DNA of 64,000 nt from Ligula intestinalis (taxonomy: Eukaryota > Platyhelminthes > Cestoda > Diphyllobothriidea > Diphyllobothriidae), in contig JAYGXS010000003.1 of assembly GCA_036362985.1 (NCBI GenBank), positions 81,110,403 through 81,174,402 on the forward strand, in the 5' to 3' direction. Below the pieces are notes generated by a model, which saw only the letters and a program-made list of their open reading frames with translations, was not told where the DNA came from and ran no database searches. The translations under genes and the position numbers were made by a program. Below are positions 47,185-55,934 of the stretch, piece after piece (the first letter of the stretch is position 1; each line of letters starts with the position of its first letter).

Positions 47185-47915
47185 GCAACAAGTCTGTAGC
47201 TTAATGGTTTAAGCATTGGACTTCTACTTAACAGGTCATGGTTTCCAGTCGATATGATGCACAACCTGAGGTTGGGTGTGGCTGAACCCAGTCTACCCTC
47301 CCTTGTTGGCAATGTTTATCTACCTGCAATATTAAATTTTAGCCTTGCCTCTGTCTACCTTGTCCCTCTTCCCCCCTGCCTTTTCGAACGCAGCCCGATA
47401 TTTGATTTTAACTCTTCTGTGTGCCTTCTTTTCTCTAAAACCAAGAACTGTGGTTGTGAGGTAGATAGACATCAATTTCGCAGATCAACCACAGCGCAAT
47501 GTTCATCTTTGGCTTGTGACCATAATTTCCAAGCGGTGCGGGTTGGGAGGGATAGCCGGGTGGGATAAAACAGCCGAAATTTGAGAAGTTGCCAAGCCTT
47601 GCCCGACCTGCACGACAGCCGAATATATCCTGCCATGCGACTAGCCAGTCACGCATTAAAAAAGAGCTGCAATTTGCCTGGTCGATGCACACACACATAG
47701 AGAGAGAAGGGTGCAGATTTCAGTGGTAATTGGAAACGACAGCTGGATGATTATGTTCGGAGAAGTCCAGGCCGTATGCAGGCCAACCCAGGGTCAAGAA
47801 CGTCGGAGCATATTAGAGACAAAAGTCGGTGGAGGGTACTTCGGAATGTGAGGGAATTAAGCAGCCCTTAGCTATAACTTCCTGCCAACGATAGCGGTTT
47901 AATTAACTTCACAGT
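47185..47915 (+). repeat. Direct duplication, unit 1, block E2
   Basis: It begins with a tRNA-like head (TCTGTAGCTTAATGGTTTAAG, GGTTTCCAGTC) and continues through CACAACCTGAGGTTGGGTGTG to GTACTTCGGAATGTGAGG and ATAACTTCCTGC. It matches 48,540-49,390. Confidence 0.8.
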
Positions 47916-47929
47916 GCACTATGGTAGGG

Positions 47930-48350
47930 TCTCCATAGCTCCGTTTGCTAGAACAATGACTATACTCAGCCATTCACTTTCTGCCTTGGGTTCGAATATC
48001 AGCGAGGCCGCCGAACGTTTTTCAATTAGTTTAACCCTCTTAATAAAAGACAGGGTAATCTAGAATGGCAGTTTCTGACTTTCAACCGTGATCAGTCCGC
48101 CACTGCCAACCCCAGCTCCTGCCCCACCCGAGAATCGAAAGTTTATTTATTGGAAGTCCAACGCTCTAGCCGTGGAGCTATGGACTCGTTGCTTCTCCGC
48201 ATTAGTTCAGAAATTTTAAATTTGGTGGACAGACGCTCACCGATCGACCAGGAGACCCAGTCTTCCTATACTGCCTTGGGGCTTACTTTCCAGCCAGTAG
48301 TCGCACAACGGCTAGATGAACGTTTTCCCAAAGGTATAAATAGACGAGCG
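47930..48350 (+). repeat. Direct duplication, unit 2, block E1
   Basis: This is the second copy of the block at 46,490-46,925. The B box is better kept here (TGGGTTCGAATAT). Unit spacing is about 1.44 kb. Confidence 0.75.
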
Positions 48351-48389
48351 GGTCTCTAAGCGATCATTAGGCGTTTTTTTCTTTTCTGC

Positions 48390-48475
48390 CTCCTGCTCAT
48401 GAAGAATCTGCGACAACTATCGAGCCTTCAGGCAAGTAAAAGTGTTGTCGCAGCGATCGAATCGTCCTCAGCTTA
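48390..48475 (+). repeat. Degenerate hammerhead-like motif (H12)
   Basis: CTCATGAAGAATCTGCGACAA is followed by CGAGCCTTCAGGCAAGTAAAA. Both core boxes are mutated. It holds the position between E1 and E2 that H8 holds in unit 1. Confidence 0.5.
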
Positions 48476-48539
48476 ATTACTTTCTAGGACTCCATGATCG
48501 CATTTATTGGCCATTTCCTCATTGAACCTGTCCGACAAC

Positions 48540-49390
48540 AAGCCCGTAACGCAGCGGATAAAGTGTTGCACTTCTACTTAACAGGTCATGGGTTCCAATC
48601 GAATATGAGAACCATCCTGAGGTTGGGTGTGACTGGCTCCGGTCTGCTTCGACTTGTTGGCAATATTTATTTACCCGCAATATTAACATTTAATCTTGCC
48701 TCTGCCTACGTTGCCCCTCTCACCTCCCCCTACGTTTTATAGTGTATCCTGATATATTTTTATGTTTCAACTGAGAAGAAGACGACTTGATCACTGGGGC
48801 AACACATTTATGCACCTTACGTTTCGAGATCCGTCGCGGATTCGTCATCAGAGGCATAAGTGGGTAGCAGTATGTACATTCTTCTCTGCTGCCTTCTTTT
48901 CCCCTAAACAAATATGAGGTAGTCGGCATCAAATTTACAATCAACCCTACTGCAGTGTTCATCTTCTGCAAGTGACCGCAACCAGCCAGGTGTCCGGGTG
49001 GTGGTGGGAAAGGGGCCACTGGCAGATGGGTTTAAACAGCGGAAATTTGAGAAGTCACCAAGCCTTTCCCCACCTGCACGATAGCCCTAGATATCCTGCA
49101 GTGTTCACAGTTGGTCAGGGAGCTGCAGTTTGCCTGGTCGATACACACGCACACGGAGAAGTGTGCAGACTTCAGCAGTAATTGAAAACGACAGTTGGAA
49201 GATATTGTTCGGATGCGCTATTTCTAGCCCGGGAGAGTGATGAAGTCCAGTACGCGGTACGCAGGCCACCCCAGGGCCGTCGGAGGATACTGGAGACAGA
49301 AGTCAGCGGGCAGTACTTCGGAATGTGAGGAAATTAAGCAGACTCCAATCTATAACTTCCTGCTACTGATAACGGCTTAATTAACTGCGC
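48540..49390 (+). repeat. Direct duplication, unit 2, block E2 (with insertion)
   Basis: It matches 47,185-47,915 except for an extra segment of about 150 bp at about 48,740-48,890 that contains the hammerhead-like motif H2 on the minus strand. The insertion is therefore younger than the duplication. Confidence 0.8.
48790..48870 (-). ncRNA. Hammerhead-like PLE terminal motif, core intact (H2)
   Basis: The minus strand has CTGATGA (48,851-48,845), a 19-nt stem II segment (ATCC-GCGAC-GGAT), GAAAC (48,825-48,821) and GTA. The predicted cut is between 48,818 and 48,817. AGGTG after the cut pairs with TGCCT before the core (two wobbles). All conserved catalytic positions are present. Confidence 0.7.
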
Positions 49391-49399
49391 AGGGCGCAG

Positions 49400-50335
49400 G
49401 GTTGGCTGGGCAGTCAAGCGAACAGCTCAGGGGTTGCTCAGCAAGCTGACAGCAGCGGAAATGAGCCGAAAGATATTACACTATGCGCGATTAACCAGGT
49501 GGACCGGCTGAAATTAAACACGCACCGCCGCCCCTCCCTCCAGCTTATCACGCATGGCTTGAACGGTTGATATTGTGAGGACTGCCTAGAATCGTGACTA
49601 CTGGGGAAAATTAATGAGCCAACTACTGATGGCATCTCACGTTGCCCAATGAAGCGTGGAGTGTGGAAGACCACCATATTTTAAAAGAGGGGGTGGGGCA
49701 GGTTTTTGTTTGATACTGGATGCTTTAAGGAGGTGGGTTTTAGTGACTTCCAGTGATCACCCCAGTTTCTTTGGGGGGGGGGGGGGTTAGCGTTGTTGGT
49801 GACATATAATAGGTTATCAACAGACAAGCATTGGTAGGACCATTTTAGCATGCAAGTAAAATTCCCTTTACTACACGCAAGCAAGAAATAGCATCAAAGT
49901 GATGAGCTTCTCGGCAAATGGGCCCTATTCGTGTAGACGTTTGGAAAACTATGGTATCCTTAAAAATGGCCTCAACCAATTAGTTCTCCATGGTTTCAGC
50001 CTGTGGAGTGCATCTAACGAATTCCTGTTTAAATATAGTGATAACAAACAAATTTCAGATTAGTCACACTTTCATTATCTTAAAAAATTATTTGGCAAAG
50101 AGAAAAGTAATCAGCTGAATAATAAATCTACGCGCGACGTATACTGTAGGACTATATCGCTGTCACCAGTTTGAATTTTTTAAGCACGTTGGATCCCACA
50201 AAATCGCCAGTGCATCCAATTAAGAAGGATTATCCAACTACCTCGTTGAATTTATGACTATTGGGGTTTCAGTAGATTACTCAGGCTGGTGACAGTAGAC
50301 CACCAAAAAACTAGAATGACTGCTATTGCTAGCTG
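49400..50335. other. Unassigned; poly(G) at 49,773-49,786
   Basis: The stretch has a 14-G run and no recognised gene. The first bases after 49,391 resemble the start of another duplication unit but soon diverge. Confidence 0.4.
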
Positions 50336-50415
50336 GCAATGCGTCTGATGATGAAGCCGCGACGGATAACGAAACGTCAGGCAAATAAAAGTATTGTCGC
50401 ACCGATCAAGCTGTC
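50325..50415 (+). ncRNA. Hammerhead-like PLE terminal motif, core intact (H3)
   Basis: CTGATGA (50,345-50,351), 19 nt, GAAAC (50,371-50,375) and GTC (50,376-50,378) are all intact, with the cut predicted after 50,378. AGGCA downstream pairs with TGCGT upstream except for one position. AAATAAAAG follows. Stem II is weakened to the CC/GG pairs around the GCGAC loop. Confidence 0.7.
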
Positions 50416-50779
50416 TTCTTCTCATAAGGTCTACTTTTACAATTAATAGTAGTCGCAACAAAAGTTTCTAAACGCTATAAGTAGGCATACAAGCTTTTGT
50501 TAGCCCAATGCACTGCGAAAGCACCTATAATGTAACGTTTATTGACCACTTTTTCTGCAGTGTTCATTTGGCTGCTGGAAACGAGGTATTAATGCTGCGA
50601 AAGCATTCAACTTGTTCCTTCTGGATGATAAGACATTTACTACTTTAGGAGAATTGATCGGCCTGTCTAACTTACACGAGACCATGGAATTTTAGTAATC
50701 GTTCTGTCATTTGCCGGTTAAAATTTAGTTATCATCAAGCAGCCGCAAGGGAATTTAATGCAATCCTTCCCGTTTGAAA

Positions 50780-51300
50780 GACGTAGTTTGAGCAGTGCAT
50801 TCTATATACACCTAGTCCTCGCATTTTATCCTACCGAAACGGTGTTTATAGGGGTTTCCCTGGAGATGGGAGAATTGGCAAAGGCAGTGGAATAGACCTC
50901 AGTTAATGCTATATGTATCTTTATTTTATTGTATTTCGAAATGTTAAGCTATGGCAGAAAAACCCGATTATAAAAGTGCAGGTTTTGCAAAATTCCTCAA
51001 AAATAGCAATGGTGGTTAGGAAGTCGTATACTCGAAGTTACCTGAGGTTCAACTTGCCATTCTGAAGTTAAATAAGTAAAGTCCTTGGCGCGAAACGCCG
51101 CTCATATCGTCAATTAACATGCAGAAAAATTTACTGCCTACGGCAGCGGGAAACAAATTCAACGTTATTTCTTCATTTAATACTTTTTTTTTACAAATAA
51201 TCTTCATTGCCTATGCTATTTTTGCTCTTTTAAAACCCCTATAACCACCGTTTCCATAGAACAAGGTGCTGAGTCTAGAGATATCTGAGGTGCCCTACTT
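50780..51300 (-). repeat. Palindromic fold-back element, copy A
   Basis: GAAACGGTGTTTATAGGGGTTT at 50,838-50,860 returns as reverse complement at 51,232-51,255. The inner block (TTACCTGAGG, then GGCGCGAAACGCC) shows it is inverted relative to copies B and C. Confidence 0.75.
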
Positions 51301-51614
51301 AAACCGCCTTTACCTACTTCCCTAAAACACTTAACTCCTCATATCGATATTGAACCACACGATCGATCATAAGAAGTTCGATAATGCAGCTTGCCTCAGA
51401 GATTTTTTCCAATCACTAGATGCCATTTTGTCTCATATGGGCGATGGAAAAACCAATAATTGCACAATTATCGGCTGCCAAAATGGTGTCAACATTCAGC
51501 GGGATAAATATTTCTACAGTGTCAAGAATTGCGTAAACTCCTTTTCATCGGGATGCATACCTTTCACCTTTTCCGAATTTACTTATATTCATTGAGGATT
51601 TTGAATTATTTCGA

Positions 51615-52185
51615 ATGGGGGAAAAGTAGCTTATGTAGCTTTACTCATATACCCCTAGTCCCAGCATATTGTTCTGCAAACACGGTGTTTATAAATTTTT
51701 GGGGAGTTAGGAAATAGGATAGACGGTTAAGGAAATTTTTGCAAGTAACTAGTCGAAGTTGCTTCCCGCGGCCGCTGGAAGTAAGTTGTTCCACATGTAA
51801 ATTGAAGGTGTGCGATGCTCTTTGCACAGCAGACTAGACTAATCTTACTCCAAAACAGTCAGCTGGACCTCAGGTAAGTCGAAGTAGACGACCTCCTACC
51901 CACTAGTTCAATTTTTCGGGAAATTCAAGAAACCTGCAATTTTATAATCGGATTTTTCCACAATAATCTGAACGAAAATACAAATTAGGAAAATCTGCAG
52001 ATATAAATCAACAACACTTCTACATACAGCAATCTAAGAAGTTCATCTAGCATTTATTATAGTACATTCCATTGCGTGTCCTAATTTCCCACCCATAAAA
52101 CCCTATGACCACCGTTTTCGTAGGAAAACATGCAGGTTGTAGGGATTAATGAGTGGGGCTACATAAGCTACTGTTGCCGAACGGG
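51615..52185 (+). repeat. Palindromic fold-back element, copy B
   Basis: GTAGCTTATGTAG at about 51,627 is matched by CTACATAAGCTAC at about 52,169. The middle shares TAAGTTGTTCCACATGTAAATT with copy C (23,610s). It has the same orientation as C and lies beside copy A. Confidence 0.78.
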
Positions 52186-52189
52186 AAAT

Positions 52190-52755
52190 AAGTGAGAGTA
52201 GGTGCATATCCATTATATTTGAAATGCATCCAGTCAAACAGTTATTGCAACACCACTTCAACCTCTTTGAGCCTACTCAGTGAGGTACAACTATTATATA
52301 AGAACGAAGTCATCCATTCAGTCTAGGCCACTACTTTGCATGTTTGGGGCATTTTCATTTTTTCTCCATTTTTCCTCATCTAGAAATGAAATTGCGCATT
52401 TGGCCTCAACTCCCATTCGCCCTCAATTGGCTGTCGTAAACCTTCCTATGACTCCTGCGCTCAAACAATAAAGCCGAGGTCATCAGTTTTTTCAAAACGG
52501 CCAAGTGGGCCATTGCGTTTAGCAAATATCAAACCATGCCCGCCTCACAAAAATGATTTTCTAGGTTAGAATGAGCTCAAATTCCGAAAAATAAACCAAA
52601 TCTAAATGGCAAGCGATAGAGCGCCAAACCTCTTTTAATTGGTGTTTACATGAAAGTAATGAAGGCGGCCTCAAGTTACTTTCGAGACTATAGTTATCAG
52701 ATGCGAAATAGAGGTTATTGTATTTTATTTTTAAGAAAAGCGTATTTGAGGAGAA
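52190..52755. other. No recognised features
   Basis: Nothing recognised before the PLE 3' end. Confidence 0.35.
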
Positions 52756-52769
52756 GAAGAAGAAAAACG

Positions 52770-52845
52770 ATGTGATCGCTGGCACAAAACTTTTATTCGT
52801 CTGCTGTTTCGAAATCCATCGTTGATCTACCATCAGAGACAATAG
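52770..52845 (-). ncRNA. Hammerhead-like PLE terminal motif inside a reading frame (H4)
   Basis: The minus strand has CTGATGG (52,836-52,830), 19 nt, GAAAC (52,810-52,806) and AGC, then AGACGAATAAAAG. Stem I AGACGA/TTGTCT is fully paired (one wobble), the best of all copies. The last A of the first core box and the U of the cleavage triplet are changed, so this copy should be inactive. Confidence 0.6.
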
Positions 52846-53110
52846 CAGAAACGGGTAATTCATACGCATGGTCTTGGGCGCAGGCATTAGGCGATGTGTT
52901 CACTTGCGCGTTCCTCGAAAGGTGAATTGCTTTGGCCAATTTAAGCCTCATCACCGAATGTGGATTGGTGGACTGCTTCACATGTTTATGGACTGGGAGC
53001 CCATGAACCTTAACTCACGTAATTCGTGACTCACGTGATTGTCACCTCTGGTGAGAGCTTCGGCCCCTTGAATGGTTGGGTAGGTTTAATCGAGAGAGCC
53101 GCAGCTACTG
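52793..53110 (-). pseudogene. Penelope-like endonuclease C-terminal fragment (copy 7)
   Basis: The minus strand gives QGAEALTRGDNHVSHELREL and GSQSINM, then a frame change at a TGA. A 62-codon frame follows: STNPHSVMRLKLAKAI, then a tail ending VSDGRSTMDFETADE. Its TAA stop is the TAA of the AATAAA signal just past the hammerhead-like motif. The C-terminal 14 codons are therefore written in the ribozyme-like sequence. Catalytic GIY-YIG residues are not in this fragment. Confidence 0.72.
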
Positions 53111-53119
53111 AAGTGCAAT

Positions 53120-53590
53120 CTTGCCAAAGCAAGTCAACACTTGGGGAAAGCACAGGCCACCGTGTCGTCTAATGAAAACGCCGAGGAACCAGATGGCTCT
53201 GTAATTATCACGTCAAACTCCACTGTGGATGATGAAAGTTCAGCAGGTCTCGGCCCGCAAGCCGATTTCGACGATGGGCACCACAAGCCGCAGCAAAAGC
53301 TGAAGCCAGCCGCAACAGAGACTGAGGCGAGCTGGGCAAGCGACACGAAAGCGACAGCAAGCAGGAGCAACGCAGAGAACTGGCACGAGAGAAAGCATGA
53401 GTTTAGGCAGACTCGCGCAGAATCTACCCACTCGCTCGCCGCTCCCACCTCCGTATCCGGTGTAAAGACAAAGTCCATAAGACCGGGGATAAGGGAGGGT
53501 GTAGGTGGCTGGCGTGAAAGTCACTCAGCACGCGCACAATTGATTAGCCAACTCGCTAGGTATGCTCCCGCATGCGCTGGAGCGCCATAA
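53120..53590 (+). pseudogene. Penelope-like polar C-terminal tail (copy 8)
   Basis: A 149-codon frame starts with GKAQATVSSNENAEEPDGS and VIITSNS, closely similar to the tail of copy 3 (4097-4620). It continues as a long Ala-, Glu- and Ser-rich low-complexity segment without a fold I recognise. No start codon logic is claimed: it is the 3' piece of a polyprotein. It lies head to head with copy 7. Confidence 0.55.
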
Positions 53591-53599
53591 AAGCCACAT

Positions 53600-53955
53600 T
53601 AAGAGGAAGACATTGGAGCCTGACTCTCAGTCCTCCCTCCCCTCACATACGCACACACAAACACTCGCGTACAGGAGGAGCAGCAACGTAGGGGGCCTGA
53701 GTTTTCTCGTCATTTGGCAGACCCTCCAAGCCACGGCTTTTAGCGCACCGTGATAGATTCAGACGCGTTCAGATTTATTATAAAGAGAAGAGAAACGCGC
53801 TAAGGTCAACCTTACTCTCTCTCCCACTGCATAGTGACCACCTAGCTTTCCGGAAACCTGAGGTGGCATCAAGCCACTAGTACACAATAAGTCGTTAATT
53901 GTCGTAAGTGTGCTGTAGTCCAGGGACTGTATTCTATTAAAAGTGCTACTCGTTG
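53600..53955. other. Spacer between PLE tail and tRNA-like unit
   Basis: The sequence is GC-moderate with no recognised coding similarity. It is probably the trailer of copy 8. Confidence 0.3.
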
Positions 53956-53959
53956 ATCC

Positions 53960-54125
53960 GCTGACGGAACTCACTTGTCCCGCTCAATGGTTACGGTCGC
54001 GAGTTTGATACCCGAGTGGAACGTTACTTAGGTCTGGGTAGGACTGGCTGAAGATGCCTACTAAGCCGAAAAGGACCATTTCAGTCTACCTTGTCTTTGC
54101 CAGCAATACTATATCAATCACCCGT
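53960..54125 (+). repeat. tRNA-like head upstream of H5
   Basis: CGCTCAATGGTTACGGTCG (A-box-like) and CGAGTTTGATACCCG (B-box-like, 54,000-54,014) are spaced as in a tRNA. TGGCTGAAG and CAGTCTACCTTG follow, shared with the E2 blocks. It leads directly into the hammerhead-like motif on the same strand. Confidence 0.55.
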
Positions 54126-54129
54126 TTCT

Positions 54130-54225
54130 GCTGTTGCGTCTGTCTCTGATGAAGGATCTGAGACGAAGTTCAAAAGGTCAGATGAATAAAAGTCTTGTCC
54201 TAGCAATCGCATTTTCTTCTTTTCA
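54130..54225 (+). ncRNA. Hammerhead-like PLE terminal motif (H5)
   Basis: CTGATGA (54,146-54,152), 19 nt, then AAAAG (54,172-54,176), GTC and AGATGAATAAAAG. AGATG pairs with TGTCT upstream. The conserved G of GAAAC is lost, as in H1, so the copy is likely dead. Confidence 0.6.
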
Positions 54226-54239
54226 ATTACCTTCTGGTG

Positions 54240-54640
54240 CTTGCATGTTGGCTTATACCGGCATCGGGGTATTTCTTCGCTGCGTTTTTTTGAATTCAGT
54301 TACGACATTGTAACGGAAGGAAATAAGTTATAATAAAATTAAGGTTTAGTGGTGGATTTCTCGTTATTAAGAGAGAAAACTTGCGCTTACTCCTACATGC
54401 AGCCACTACACTGGGTTTGTTTCAGTTTTCCCATCAATTAGATTTGGCGTCGTTAAAAAATAGCAGGCAAATTTAAGTGGCTCCAAAAATGTCGAACTCT
54501 GCTAAAAAAGCATAAAAACGAGGCTTTATCAAAAAACAAACCATGACAACTTCGGACCCCTTGGTTTAATTGCCAATCCGTTGCTCGAAGCTCTCTACTG
54601 CCTCTCAGTAAATTGCAGGCAGAAACTATGAAAGTTCCAA
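54240..54640. other. No recognised features
   Basis: Nothing recognised. Confidence 0.35.
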
Positions 54641-54645
54641 CTTAT

Positions 54646-54840
54646 TAAAGGCGAGTAGGAATGTGCTGGCTGCTCCAAAGATTTTCAAATTTCTGGGAGA
54701 CTTTAAAGCATCTTATCCCAGGTGCAAATTTGATGAATACATAGGCAACATAATTTAATGGAACCATAGGGCGAAAGCGACAGCAACTAGCAGCTAGAAC
54801 TAAAGAGCACTCACCGAGTTGGTGATTAAAACAGGAAAAC
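54646..54840 (-). repeat. Dispersed repeat R, copy 2
   Basis: It shares CCAGGTGCAAATTT and the TTTAATGGA end with 18,780-18,950. The outer parts are diverged. Confidence 0.6.
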
Positions 54841-54844
54841 ATAA

Positions 54845-55600
54845 GTCCGCGTTCATCCAGTACTGAACACTTGCTTCATATGGATCATTCTCTGGACCCC
54901 AAACCATATTTTCGAGTACTTATTCGGGCACAAGCAACTCGTATCTTGCGCAAGCCGGAGGCAGCATATATACAGTGATCAAACCTGGACCTATGTAAAC
55001 AGTTGGATCATTTAGGTGAACCTAACTTTGTCCTGGTAGCATCAGACTCCCTGATTTACACATTCCCCTGCTCACCTTTTTGCTTTAACGTTTTCCCCAC
55101 TTTTTAATTCAACAGTGTTTTTACACACTAATGTTACTGACTTGCCTCCCTGGCTAGCTTCTATGGCTTAGCTGCCCTGTTCTGTACTAACACAATTCCA
55201 ATATCCTCTCATATGTTACTTACCTTATGCAGCTGATGAGCACTTGCGAAATTTATGACTCAAGTAAGTTCCGCTGTCTATGCAACCTTCTCGAAAACCT
55301 TTGAGAGGCCATATACCTTGCGGTCAGGATGATACGACATCTTTTGGGAGAAGTTGGTTCAAAAATGTTCAACAATGAGTAAACGGTATATGTGAGTAGA
55401 GCTCAGTGCTGTAAATTTGAGGCAATATTAAGTATTTTCGTGAAAGTCCACCATAAAGAGTGCAAATTCAACAGTAAATAAGTCTTCCACTTCATGTGCG
55501 TTGACGGTCAGTCAATAAAACAGATTCGCTGGCCAATCACCTACTGCAACTCAAATCAAATGAAATCCAGCGGCCAATGATGGGAAATAGCCTGTACGTA
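54845..55600. other. Probable intron sequence
   Basis: This stretch lies just downstream of the FN3 exon donor. No feature was recognised. Confidence 0.4.
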
Positions 55601-55608
55601 CTACTCAC

Positions 55609-55929
55609 CATTGCTCAGCGTTCTGATCTCGACGTGTGTAGCGACGCCAGGCCCATGTTTTGTCCGTGCCGCGAGCGAAATTTGGTAGAGGGTGTCCGGC
55701 TGAAGGCCCTCGACCACGTAACCGGTGTGCTTGGCCGGAATGGATATCGACAGTGGTGGGGTCACAGCGGCGTTCTGGAAGGGCGCGGGTTGGGTGCCCC
55801 CAGCCGAACGACAACGCAAATGGTAGTCCAGGATGTTCATGCCATGTGACAGTTCCGGCGGTGACCAAACCAACTGGATTGCTGTCGGTGAGATGCTGAC
55901 TCCTCGAAAGTTCACTGGTTGTGGAGGGA
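55609..55929 (-). CDS. Internal exon encoding a complete FN3 domain
   Basis: The exon is 321 bp on the minus strand. The acceptor is a pyrimidine-rich tract (CCTTTGCCTCCTGCCTACC) ending ACAAAG at 55,930. The donor is GTGAGT at 55,608-55,603. Both junctions are phase 1, the usual setting for shuffled extracellular modules. The product is one whole FN3 repeat: PPQPVNFRGVSISPTAIQ, LVWSPPELSHGMNILDYHL, then GYVVEGLQPDTLYQISLAAR and VATHVEIRTLSNG. The Trp of strand B, the Leu of the EF corner (GLQPDT) and the Tyr of strand F are all in place. It should precede the exon at 26,158-25,853 in the transcript. The YQISLAART..G style suits LAR-type receptor phosphatases, but other FN3 receptors remain possible. 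No signal peptide, transmembrane segment or phosphatase domain is in the window. Confidence 0.85.
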
Positions 55930-55934
55930 CTTTG

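Larger units (their letters stand above)
26159..55608 (-). other. Inferred 29.45-kb intron between the two FN3 exons
   Basis: The donor GTGAGT at 55,608-55,603 and the acceptor ending at 26,159 are both phase 1 and on the same strand, so direct joining keeps the frame. Whether further exons lie between cannot be excluded. I found none. The interval is packed with the retroelement remnants and repeats listed separately. Confidence 0.5.
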
